The translations under genes and the position numbers were made by a program. Source: Gymnopus androsaceus JB14 (Eukaryota; Basidiomycota; Agaricomycetes; Agaricales; Omphalotaceae). Taken from it: a stretch of DNA of 64,000 bases. Of the stretch, positions 24,052-33,815 are shown one piece after another (positions within the stretch are counted from its first letter, which is position 1; every line of letters begins with the position of its first letter). Under the pieces are notes generated by a model. That model was not told the origin of the DNA. It searched no databases and saw only the letters and a list, made by a program, of their open reading frames with translations. Where the stretch lies: NCBI GenBank assembly GCA_009733575.1, contig ML769481.1, forward strand, positions 1 through 64,000, written 5' to 3'.

Positions 24052-25370
24052 TTGGAACATGCAAAGATAGCAAGTTCAGATGAACCAGGACCATTTACAG
24101 TTCAGGATCATCTACTACTTAGGAATGGTTTGATATATGTTCCAGATGAAAAAGACTTGCGTCTGAAAATTTATCATGACCATAAACTTCGAGGCCATCC
24201 TGGTATTCAGAAAACAATTAAGTTTATCAATCAAATGTATTATTGGCCAGGCATCAAGAAAACTGTACGCAATTATGTACGGACCTGTCATGAATGTCTG
24301 CGTGCAAAGGGAAGTAGAAGAAAGCCCTTTGGTAATTTGAAACCATTACCTATTGGTGAAAGACCATGGTCATCAATTTCAGTAGACCACATTGTTGAGT
24401 TACCAGAGTCAAAATGGTTTCAATGCAATAATGGTAGTAGTATGTAGACTCACAAAACAAGCAGCCTTTGTACCATGCCATACAACAGTTAAAGCACCTG
24501 AGCTTGCAAGGTTATTCATCAAGTTTGTATTTTCAAAACATGGATTACCTATGGACATTGTTTCAGACAGGGGAGCAACTTTTGTTTCAACTTTCTGGAA
24601 AACAATCTGTAAGGCTTTAGACATCAAATTAAATTTCTCAACTGCTTACCATCCCCAAACTGATGGTCAAACTGAGAGAACCAATCAAAGCCTTGAACAG
24701 TATCTAAGATTGTTTATTAACTATGAGCAAAATGATTGGGAAGAGTGGTTGCCAATTGCAGAGTTTACTTACAACAATACTCCAACAGAGTCTACTGGCA
24801 TGTCACCATTCTTTGCCAACAAAGGATTTCATCCAAGACTTACTGTGTCACTGAAATCTTTGCCCAATCATCATGCACAGCTAGTTGCTAAAGATTTGAA
24901 TCAGCTCCATCAATTTCTGAAAGAAGAATTAGCCCAAACCAATAAGGTGTCAGAAGAACAAGCAAATAAGAAAAGAAAAAACACCAGATTGGAAAGAAGG
25001 CATGTCAGTATGGTTAAATATGAAAAATGTAAAGACAAAAAGACCTATGAAGAAACTAGATCATAAGAGAATGGGACCATTTGAAATTATCAAAAAGGTT
25101 TCCTCACATGCATATAGGCTGAAATTACCCAAGAATTTCGGAAAAATACATAATGTCTTTCATGTGGACTTACTTACACTACATGAAAAAGATGAATTTC
25201 CAAACCTCCACCTCCACCTCCACCTCCATTGGAAATTGAGGGTGAAGAAGAGTATGAAGTAAAGAGTATTCTAAATTCATGCAGATATAGGAAGAGATTT
25301 CAGTACTATATTAGATGGAAAGGCCATCCACCTGAGGAAGATACTTGGGATCATTAAAAGATGTGCTGAA
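24052..25370 (+). pseudogene. Gypsy integrase and chromodomain
   Basis: The zinc domain is HHCC (HDHKLRGHPG...CHECLRAKG) at 24175-24310. The catalytic core has the first Asp in SVDHIVEL, the second in VSDRGATF and the Glu in TDGQTERTNQ. Frameshifts occur near 24430 in a GTA triplet run and near 25010. After the GPFEI-type C-terminal fold at 25070-25190, a third frame encodes a chromodomain with YYIRWKGHPPEEDTWD at about 25300-25355. Chromodomains direct chromovirus integration to heterochromatin. Confidence 0.92.
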
Positions 25371-25845
25371 TTCCAAGATGCTTATGGAAAAATTTCACAA
25401 TGATAATCCACAAAAACCTAAGCCCACCAAACAGGAGTTGGATGCTGCAAAAAAGATGAGAGATAATGACTAAAGCCTGGTGCTTAACACAAAAAGAAGA
25501 GAGTAATAATCATGAGGAAAAGAAACAAATAATTGAATACATAAATCCAGTCATTGCAACTTATGCACTATTCAAAGCAGATCCATCTTTTTAATGAACA
25601 CCAATGAGATAACAATCATTATACTATTCATTGTGATTCTTGGCAAAAAACCAAAATATCACTATCAAAGAAGCATTGAGAAGAAAACTAAGCATGGGAA
25701 ACACCATCAATTTTTGACAAGTGTACTTCAATCAATAATTTAGGTGCCAACTCAAATTAATCACACATGTTGAGTGGAGTACAAGTCTAACAAATGTGAA
25801 ACAACTTGTAACCTTGAGCTATTGGCCATCGAGGGCTCAGGCCTT
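25371..25845 (+). other. Gypsy 3' untranslated stretch
   Basis: AT-rich sequence between the chromodomain stop and the polypurine tract. No further open frame or motif recognised. Confidence 0.6.
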
Positions 25846-25859
25846 AAAGAGGGGGGTAC
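25846..25859 (+). promoter_or_regulatory. Gypsy polypurine tract
   Basis: A purine run with aaagagggggg directly before the right LTR, the expected plus-strand primer site. Confidence 0.8.
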
Positions 25860-25993
25860 TGTTATGACCCATACCATTTGCTATTAAACTTTATTAACAC
25901 TACTTACCATAAATTCACTCTTTTACTAGTATTAAACCGCATACACTCACTATCTACTCAGATAAGATTGCAGTACTGATAGTACAAACAATC

Positions 25994-27081
25994 TGTGAGA
26001 CCCGGTGCACGAAACGGATCTCGAACCAACGTATCCCGAATGTCTCGCACCTAAATGTAGGTGGAGACCAAATGCGACCACCTGGGGTAACCGTGCCGTA
26101 AGGTGGGTCTGGACAGTAGTATGAGTGTTGTATGGAACAGTACAAGCCTCAGAGGTGCAAGGAAAAGTGTATGGGCCACCCGCTGACGTAATCAGGAGGA
26201 AGCGGGTGGTATTGTGGTCCGACGACCAGAAATGAGTGAGAGCGGATGGAATATGGGTGAAGGGGTGGTCCAAAAAGGTGTAATAAGTCCAAATATGGAT
26301 AATGCGGATGGAATACAGCAAATGCGGACGGAAATAGCGTGAGAGCGGGTGGAATAGGGTGAAAGCGGGCGGAAATAGCGTGGGAGCGGACAGAGTAGTG
26401 CAAAAGCGGACGGAAATAGCGTGGGATTGGATGGAATAGGGTGAAAGCGGATGGGAATAGTGTGAGAACGGACGGAATAGCGTGAGATCGGATGGAAATA
26501 GCGTGGGAGCGGACGGAATTGAGTGAAAGCGGATGGTTCCAGAGGTTCTAGAGGTAGCAAAACCCAAATAGGAAGCTCCCGAGGAGCTTTGGTTGTAAAG
26601 TTGTAAACAGAGATAGAAGACAGTGAGCTCTGGACGTAGATTTGGTATCTATGGACAGAGCCTCGCAGCTGATGCAGATGACAGTGAGCCTTCGAACGGA
26701 GCTCGGAAGGCACAACTGGTTAGAACAGATAGAAATAGAGAGACAGAGACAGAGACAGAAGCAAAAAGGGATTGATTTGGTAACAATGGTAATAACAGAC
26801 TAGGGTGCATGGACTAGGGGTGTCTACTTATATACTGTAGGGTGGCTGTGTAAGTCGTCGGGAGGGCCTGATGGATGGTTATCAAGTGCGGGAGGCACCC
26901 GGGAGGCAGGATAAGTGGTAATCACATGTGGAAAGTGCCCGGCAGGCAGGATAAATGGTAAATAAGCATGGAAAGCGCCCACAATGTAGGTAATGAGTGC
27001 AGGAAGTATCCGCGGATGGTCAGGAAGCGTGGGAAACATCAGCGGGTGGATAGCGGATGAGAAATGAGCCAAGGCCTGACA
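25994..27081. mobile_element. Solo LTR nested in the gypsy right LTR
   Basis: The insert begins TGTGAGACCC and ends GGCCTGACA. It is flanked by the 5-bp duplicate CAATC (25989-25993 and 27082-27086), exactly where the left gypsy LTR has one uninterrupted CAATC. TG...CA ends with a 5-bp duplication and no internal coding region fit a solo LTR left by recombination of another retrotransposon. Minus-strand open frames here come from its internal tandem repeat. Confidence 0.88.
26304..26536. repeat. Minisatellite of 20/21-bp units
   Basis: About eleven tandem units that alternate in length: 21-bp units like gcggacggaaatagcgtggg(a) and 20-bp units like gcggatggaatagggtgaaa. The order suggests a 41-bp higher-order unit. 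It lies inside the solo LTR. Confidence 0.8.
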
Positions 27082-27911
27082 CAATCCCACACATTCATTA
27101 GTATACATTCCGCATTTTCACATACTTACTGTGCAATTACAGCGCATATATGCATAAATTCTCACACTTACTGTGCATTTACAGTGCATATAAGCACAAA
27201 TTCCCATACTTACTGTGGATTCCGTAGCTTCTATACATTTATTATATATACCTATTCAATTTCCGCAGTTGATGCGCAGCTCCGCAGTGATACTGCGCAT
27301 TCTGCAGCTTTTCTTTTAGTATATAAGTAGCTAAGATTCACCATGTACGGTAGACATATTATTTTTTGAATCTAAACCGCCCTTTGTGCTAAACACCCCT
27401 TGTGTGTGCTTCAAGACCACTTTTGGTGTATTCTGTTGAGCTATCTCCAGATACACTTCCACCCTATATAGATTGTTGAGCTATCTCTGATCTATATATT
27501 TATTCACCTGTTGAGCTATCTACTTGTGAATACTTACTATTACTTGTTGAGACATCTCTGAGTATTAGTTACAAGCCTTATTACCTATTGTTGAGCCATC
27601 TCCAAAAGTAATAATTATTATTATTTGTTGAGCTATCTCTGAATAGTAATTAAAACCTTTGCTGCCTATTGTTGAGCCATCTCCAAAGGTAGTACTTATC
27701 ATTGTTTGTTGAGATATCTTCGAACAATATATTCTGTGAGTTCCATATTAATTAATTCTGTTACTAACAATTCTACTTGAGCCTAGTTGTTTGAGTATAT
27801 ATTTCTTGCCTAGTGGTTATTAATGGTCCAAGGCTTGTCTTAAGTTTCCTATTTTTATTACTAATGTGTTATTAGGTTTGGAGGAGATTCAAGTCGAGTC
27901 ATAACAATTTA

Positions 27912-28278
27912 GGGTTCAAGGGACTTAGCAAAGTTCTGAGAGGATGAAGCTAAAGATACTGTGGCCGCTAGTACTGTACCATTTTGAATTTAAGTTCAAT
28001 AACGCGTAACGCGGGGTGCTGAACTGGTGTAATTTCCATCTTCATAACACATAACATTAGCCTCCGAACTCGATTTTTCGGCGCTTATAGGCCAAATTTG
28101 GCGGCCGGCTACACCAGCCATCATAAATATGAACTCAACTGAACTAAATTTGCAAACGTAATGCCACCTGACAGTGGCTGAACTATGAACTGAATAGGTC
28201 TGAGGCATAATGCATAACATCTAGTGAACTTAAATTTGAAACTATACAGTAGTACCTCTGTAGATCCAGCCTGAGGAC
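27912..28278. repeat. Background repeat continuing after gypsy, no gene
   Basis: Starts with gggttcaagggacttagc, which continues the sequence interrupted at 17067 and resembles 286-340. It contains only short open frames. Confidence 0.5.
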
Positions 28279-28406
28279 CATCAGCAAAACCTGTGAGATC
28301 CCATAGCAAGGTCCCCCTCTGTCCAGTTCTGTACAGAACTGTGCAGCTCTGCACAGAACTGGACAGAGGGGGACCTTGCTATGGGATCTCACAGGTTTTG
28401 CTGATG
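28279..28406. mobile_element. 128-bp perfect-palindrome CATCAGC MITE
   Basis: Two identical 54-base inverted arms around a 20-base centre. The ends are CATCAGCAAAACCTG and CAGGTTTTGCTGATG, with AC on both flanks (28277-28278 and 28407-28408). The exact arms suggest a recent insertion. Half-copies of the same subfamily are at 4090 and 4936. Confidence 0.88.
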
Positions 28407-29103
28407 ACTTGAATAGTATGCGTTCAAGCAAGACTGTCTATATTCAGTGCCGAAGACCCCCATCTTCCTATTTTCCTCTACTACTCAAATTGTGTATTTC
28501 TCACATTTCTCAGATGTGAGATCGTTGCTGAACAGCCTCTAAAGATATATTGTGCCCTTTGATTTGAGGCACAGATGAGGCAGAAGGGTATATATCGCAA
28601 GAACATAGCCGTGCTAATGAAAAATAAGGAAACAAGATATCAAGAGTCCATCATCACTATCTGTCAATGTCCTCCTACATTTGACTTGCGCATTTATTTG
28701 GACATGTTTGGGGATTGTCCCATTGTTTTTTCCTCACAATTGATTGATCATGGGAGATAGGGGCACTAGTGAATCTGTATATTGACCTCAGGTAATAAGT
28801 GCTACTTCATATTGCACATTCCATGTGATCCGCAACAATTCTTGGACAGATCCTGGCAGTCTTGGTCATACTGATGGTCCCTCCGGATGTGTATACTATA
28901 GGGCAACTTGCAGCCTGATGACTTTTTGAAACTTCAAATAAGTCTTCCTAGTTAGATAGACCACACACCTTCCCATTTGGCTAGTACCTCAGCTCTGTTT
29001 TTCTATATAGTGGCTTCTATCATTCCTCGAGGCTATGGCAACTAATTGATCTGATGTCTGAAATTTTTGTGAGAAATTTAAAGATCACCTTTGTTTTTCA
29101 CTA
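28407..29103. repeat. Background repeat, further copy, no gene
   Basis: Around 28560-28760 it resembles 4020-4100 and 16320-16400 (shared features aagaaca-agc and ttggaca). No coding region recognised. Confidence 0.45.
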
Positions 29104-29542
29104 AGGTAGAGAGCATCCAAGCTCGAGCAAGGTCAGCTGACTTTGTCACATGGCTGTCACATACCTATATATGGTGAAATTCACTTCGAAAATAGAATGA
29201 ACATTATTCCACTCATCATGAAGCTAATTCCTTCCATTCAACACTTTATATACTGTATTAATGTCTGAGAAATAAACTGGCAGTAATTTGGATAAAATAT
29301 GAGAGAGGAGTTATCAGTTTAGCGTAAGAAGCACTGTTTGGGTAACTCTTCAATCAAAATTACATATGTGCTCAAAGTCTTGGGTGATACACCCTTTTAA
29401 GTACATTTTCAAGGGTTGAATGAAGCGGATTTGTGAAGCAGGTCCTACTTGTTTTTTGAGAGAATTATCTATGGAATTTCACCATATTAAGGAGTCACAT
29501 GGAGGTCAGCTGACCTTGCTCGAGCTTGGATGCTCTCTACCT
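29104..29542. mobile_element. 439-bp MITE with TA duplication
   Basis: Inverted ends of about 38 bases beginning AGGTAGAGAGCATCCAAG, near-perfect on both sides. Flanking TA is at 29102-29103 and 29543-29544. No transposase frame. The TA target fits a Tc1/mariner-type MITE. Confidence 0.82.
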
Positions 29543-30126
29543 TATTTGCCCCTGAACTATGGGAGCGCATACATCCATCTTTTTTGCTTGATCCCTCATA
29601 AGCTCACTGACTCATTTCTCTTACTGTATGCTTAGTGTTTTGTTATTGAGATCATATCAACTCAAAGATAAGCATTTCCAAAGCCAGATACACTAGTATG
29701 TACTTTTTTTACATACAAAGTGAACAGTGAGCTTTTGTGGTCACTCATACTTTGCCATTGCTGTTTATACCTCCAGCTCGCCATTCTTCCTTTTATTCAG
29801 TTAGAGTGATTCGGTCCTTTTCATTAGATTCCTTCTTTGAGTGCTATCTATCTATGAGAAATGGAAGCCTAAGATTGATCCTTCATGGAACTTGGAGCAG
29901 AAAGTGCTCATGAGATACAACCTCTGAAATAAAACATCCACATAGTATCACGCACCTGTAACTCTCACAGAGCTGATCGGAGCAAGGGGCTGCAAAGAAT
30001 TGAGCACCCAACTGGGGATCAGTTAGTTAGTCCAGCCTTCAGGCCAGAAAAAAAAAAAAAAAGTTTGACACCCCTCTAAATGGGTGATTTGGGGCATTTT
30101 GGAACCTCCCTAGTCCATTGCACTTA
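29543..30126. other. No gene; background repeat
   Basis: 29760-29940 matches 16619-16800 in diverged form. A run of about 17 A bases lies near 30048. Nothing coding recognised. Confidence 0.45.
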
Positions 30127-30214
30127 CAGTGACGGCGGTTAATGATGAACCACCCACCTGGCTTATTGAATTGAATTGAATTGCCAGGTGGTTCATCATT
30201 AACCGCCGTCACTG
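30127..30214. mobile_element. 88-bp foldback MITE
   Basis: Arms starting CAGTGACGGCGGTTAATG and their exact inverse form nearly the whole element, with attgaattgaattga at the centre. TA flanks both sides (30125-30126 and 30215-30216), fitting a Tc1/mariner-derived MITE. Confidence 0.82.
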
Positions 30215-30744
30215 TACCACCAGATGTCTGATTGAGCTCCTCCCTCTTGATTCCTCTACTTCTGGTAATTTTTACAGGTGACAGTCACTTTTTTGTCACA
30301 CCAATCACATAGTGTTAGATAGTCCTAAGTTCCAATGCTTCAGTGAGAATGTTTTCTAAGAGGTGTCTATTCAAGATTCATAGTATATACAGTCTATAAA
30401 TGGGATAGTCTGACTGGTAGCTCTGAGGCAGAAAAATATAATATCTAATCTTGATTTACTATATATGGTGCATGGGAATGCTTATGTAGTTAGTTAGTCT
30501 GACCAAAAGTCTAGTTCCAAAAAGTTCAACCTGTGGTCAGCTTTTTGAAAGTTTGCAGCCCCTTGCAGGGCACATCACAGGTCACATACTGCAAAATTTT
30601 GGTTGAAACAGTACAGTACATAGGGTGTGACAGGTGACCAACCCTGTTCAGAAATCTAAGCATTCACACATTGCTGTGACCTATGACCTAGCTGTGAGCT
30701 GTTCACTAGGGGCTGACTATCTGTATTTATATCTCCATATATTA
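30215..30744. other. No gene seen
   Basis: AT-rich non-coding sequence without recognisable motifs, between two small inverted-repeat elements. Confidence 0.4.
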
Positions 30745-30869
30745 GGGATGTTTTGGGCCAGCAAATTTTGTATGGCATGACATAGTGTGGAGGTAACTCT
30801 ATGGAGCCAAATTTGCTGTACATTACAGCAAAATTTGGAGCAGCAAAATTTGCCACCCCGAAACATCCC
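30745..30869. mobile_element. 125-bp MITE with TA duplication
   Basis: Ends GGGATGTTTTGGG and CCCCGAAACATCCC are inverted repeats, flanked by TA on both sides (30743-30744 and 30870-30871). The interior repeats aaatttgct-type words in both orientations. Non-autonomous, Tc1/mariner-like by target site. Confidence 0.78.
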
Positions 30870-31118
30870 TATTACATTATATTCTTCATGTAGCCTTATT
30901 TAAACTATTTGTAGCTTGTTTGGAAGTAGGTTATGAAAAATTTTTAAAGTTTTTAAGTATTTTTTCTTGTTTTCAAAATTTTTTTTTTGGTTTTGGTTGT
31001 CACAGTGTTCACAACCTTAGGTGACCAGTGACAGCCTGCCATGAACTGTTTATCTTGGACCAAGGTGATGCATGACTGAACACTTGGTCAAAATGGTACA
31101 GTATCATCATGGGTCCTT
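30870..31118. other. No gene seen
   Basis: AT-rich with T runs; no open frame of interest. Confidence 0.4.
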
Positions 31119-31255
31119 CATCAGCAAAACCTGGGTGGTCTCCAGAGATCTCCAGAGCATAGCTTCTGGAGCAGCTGGAGCAAGGTTACCTATTCCAGAG
31201 ACCAATATAAACCTCTGGAGACCTCTGGAAACCTCCAGAGAGCTATTCAATCAAG
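31119..31255 (+). mobile_element. CATCAGC MITE, left half
   Basis: Begins catcagcaaaacctgggtgg and is full of the self-complementary word CTCCAGAG/CTCTGGAG, like the complete copy at 33070-33237. No right end follows directly. A matching right half lies at about 32400-32517. Confidence 0.65.
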
Positions 31256-31729
31256 TTTCCATGTCATGTAACCATGCATTAATAATAGAAATTTATATTC
31301 ATCATTTTTATGTACTGTGATGATATTTAGGTGCACTGCAGCAATTATTATTATGTAGTAGTAATAAGTGGCAAGTACTGAATGAGTCTTCTGTTTTTCC
31401 CCTCCCAATGTTTCCATAGTGCTCTTCTCAATTTCTGCCTCCATTGCCCAAACCCTTCTGCATTTCTGGAAATCACCTCTAAAAAGCAACTTTATGTGAA
31501 AGTGAAACTTATGGTGAAAGGATGGAACATTGCAACAGTGGGAGAAGGGAAAAAAAAATACAGTTGAAAGATGAACGCCCATACATTTTATATCACTTCC
31601 TGATAGTTTACAGCATTGTTGACGACACAAGACATTGCTGACGGCAGCCATCATTATGTTGAGGGCACTCAAGGCCATCATTTTTGGCGCTACTCTGGCT
31701 GACAGACTAGCTCCAAAAAAAGGCACACT
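31256..31729. other. No gene recognised
   Basis: A minus-strand open frame of 159 codons overlaps 31247-31726, but it has no recognisable domain and includes repeat sequence. Treated as non-coding. Confidence 0.4.
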
Positions 31730-32362
31730 GCCAATGATTATACTTCAGTCAGGCTGAAGTACTTTGGGAAATGAATTATTTCAGTACATAAGATAAATGT
31801 ACTTTTTCATACAAGTAGATAAAATAAATATTTCAATGAACTTACAAAGGAATTACATCCAAACCCTCTGAATTTTAAATTTTAATCAGACATCTGAAAG
31901 AACGCTTTTCAATTGAGCTCTGAAAGTGATAGTTTTGATGCGGACTGAATACTTTTATTTCACAATAAGTGTGAAAGTAACTATTTCGAAGAACCTTTCA
32001 ACTGGTTCCCGAAAGATAATACTTCGATTCTCGGGCCGGACCGGGCCGCCGCCAAACCGCACAGCGAAAGGCATTCTTTCAGTGAAAGATTGAATTGTTT
32101 TTCGAAACAATTACTTTTACTCTTATTGTGAAAGCAGGGCTTTCAAGTCCTCATTGAAACTATTGTTCTCAGAGTCCAATTGAAAGCTTTCCTTTTGTAC
32201 ATCTATATAGGGTTCTAAATTCAGAATGTCGGAATTTAATTTATTCTCTAATCTATTGAAATATACCTCTTCTGTATTTTTCTGAAAAAGTACGCTTTAT
32301 ATAGGGATTGAATTTATTTATTTCCCATTATGCTTCAGCTTGACTGAAGCATAATTATTGGC
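31730..32362. mobile_element. 633-bp inverted-repeat element
   Basis: The left end GCCAATGATTATACTTCAGT and the inverse of the right end (GCCAATAATTATGCTTCAGT) match over about 45 bases. The interior is AT-rich with many GAAAG/CTTTC words and one GC-rich island near 32031-32055. No clear target duplication, so the exact borders are uncertain. Confidence 0.6.
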
Positions 32363-32399
32363 GGTATGAGGAAAGTCCAATCATTCTCAAAGTACCATC

Positions 32400-32517
32400 A
32401 ATTGGCAACTACAGCTTGGTTCTCTCCAGAGTCTCCAGAGTTCTCTGGAGCTCTCTGGAGACTTATTCAATTCTCTGGATGCTCCAGCAGCTCCAGCAAA
32501 AATACAGGTTTTGCTGA
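32400..32517 (-). mobile_element. CATCAGC MITE, right half
   Basis: Ends caaaaatacaggttttgctgatg, the inverse of the family left end, and carries repeated CTCCAGAG/CTCTGGAG words. The left terminus is degenerate. It may be the other half of the element starting at 31119, split by later insertion. Confidence 0.65.
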
Positions 32518-33069
32518 TGTTTGTCTCTCTCAAACAATTTCCTATATGTGTTTCTCCCACCAGAATTCTCAAAATGGAATCATTGTCATGCTGTGATGTT
32601 ACTGGGGCCCAGATGCTGGTTATAGCACAGTACAGATCATCCTGCCCTGCATTTTACCTTATCCTGCAATGCTTCTCTCAAATTGAATGTTCCAATGTTC
32701 TGCTCAGCTAAGTATTCATCTCCCTCTCCTATTCAGGATACATATCTTCAATTGGGTGTAGTGTATGGCATGGGTCCGCCGGGTTGGGTTGGTTCTGGGT
32801 TTGGCAACCCAACAACCATCATCAAACCCGATATCTTTTTAAGCACTTGAAGTGCTGTATTTATGTGCAGAAGTGCTGGAGGGTCAAGGAGGCTTGCTGG
32901 AGCTTGAAGATGATGATGACAATGATGACAGAGAAGGGGAAGAGAAGGAAGAGAAAGTACACTCTGTGATAGATGTCGCGGCCTTGCAGAGCTCATGAAA
33001 TCCACCTTTGGTTAGTATGACTTGTAAGTCATGCTCTCAGGCTGTGCTCTTGAATCATTTGGAAAGCTA
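32518..33069. other. No gene seen
   Basis: Short open frames only, including a His/Ser-rich one on the minus strand at 32748-33005 that reflects simple sequence. No motif recognised. Confidence 0.4.
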
Positions 33070-33237
33070 CATCAGCAAAACCTGGAGGTCTCCAGAGATC
33101 TCTGGAGCTTGACAGCTGTCAAAATAACTGTCAATTTTCTCCAGAGATCTCCAGAGGTCTCTGGAATAGGGTACCTTGCTCCAGAGATATCCCAAATGAA
33201 TGGGTTTTCTCCAGCAAAAATACGGGTTTTGCTGATG
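33070..33237. mobile_element. 168-bp CATCAGC MITE, complete
   Basis: Starts CATCAGCAAAACCTGG and ends GGGTTTTGCTGATG, flanked by TA (33068-33069 and 33238-33239). The interior has seven or more CTCCAGAG/CTCTGGAG words. Member of the same family as 6924-7168 and 28279-28406, with a different interior. Confidence 0.82.
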
Positions 33238-33815
33238 TACAACTTACAGGCCTCATACAGCAGCCCAAAACTCAGTTTGTTTGATTCTTCCTGCCTAGCA
33301 CAAGTAAATGTTACCATGGAGTCTGTTGCTATCCAGTACTTAGTCCATGATACTCATCACAAATGGTTTGAAAGGCAATTCTTTAGACACCGGCCGCGGA
33401 AGAACACCTCACCTTCCAATTGAACTCAGGCTCCTCCAACTATGGGGTCCAAAACCTTAGGTTCAAACTCAGAAACATTCTGAATTTATTCACAACACCC
33501 TGGCTTTTCTATTGGTCTTCTGTGACAGATAACGGCATAGAATCAGCGCGCGCATGGATCAAGCTCGGAACGGGAAAGAACAGATTGCGCGCGCGCGTTG
33601 CAACAAGATCTGCAAAGACTGTATGTGCAGCTGTGCAACTAAGATTTACCGAGCTTGTCATTTCCCTTAGCCAAAACCGTTCGGGAACGCGGATAAGCTG
33701 GTCGTTGTAGGAAGTGAATTCAGATGATAATCAATATCTGTGTATTTAGTTCCAATACGACAGAGTATTTATTATTCAGGAGCGATTTCTGGATTCTTCC
33801 CGAACACAACCAACA
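33238..33815. other. Border between repeat-rich and gene-rich halves
   Basis: No gene before 33816. The composition changes here: CpG-containing words such as gcgcgcgcg (33592-33600) appear and MITEs stop. The last 100 bases are the presumed promoter and leader of the NmrA-like gene. Confidence 0.45.

Larger units (their letters stand above)
17068..27906 (+). mobile_element. Ty3/gypsy chromovirus retrotransposon, decayed
   Basis: A complete insertion with about 950-bp LTRs and a 5-bp target duplication ATTTA (17063-17067 and 27907-27911). Domain order is gag, protease, reverse transcriptase, RNase H, integrase, chromodomain, which defines a chromovirus. The frame has premature stops at about 18432, 20093, 21164 and 24043 and frameshifts at about 19540, 24430, 25010 and 25230, so it is inactive. 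The two LTRs differ by under about 2 percent by eye, so the insertion is not very old. The right LTR carries its own solo-LTR insertion. Confidence 0.95.
25860..27906 (+). repeat. Gypsy right LTR, interrupted
   Basis: Same ends and sequence as the left LTR, but split by a 1.09-kb solo LTR at 25994-27081. Without that insert its length matches the left copy apart from small indels. Confidence 0.93.

Noticed and set aside
26304..26536. CRISPR-like regular repeats.
   Set aside because: Units are contiguous with no unique spacers, and the context is eukaryotic; it is a minisatellite.
25950..26713. Long minus-strand open frames (205 and 173 codons) with repeating Ser-Arg-Phe-Pro-like translations.
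   Set aside because: They are readings of the 20/21-bp minisatellite inside a solo LTR; the repetition explains the open frames.
31247..31726. Minus-strand frame of 159 codons.
   Set aside because: Overlaps MITE sequence, has no motif, and the composition is like the surrounding non-coding DNA.
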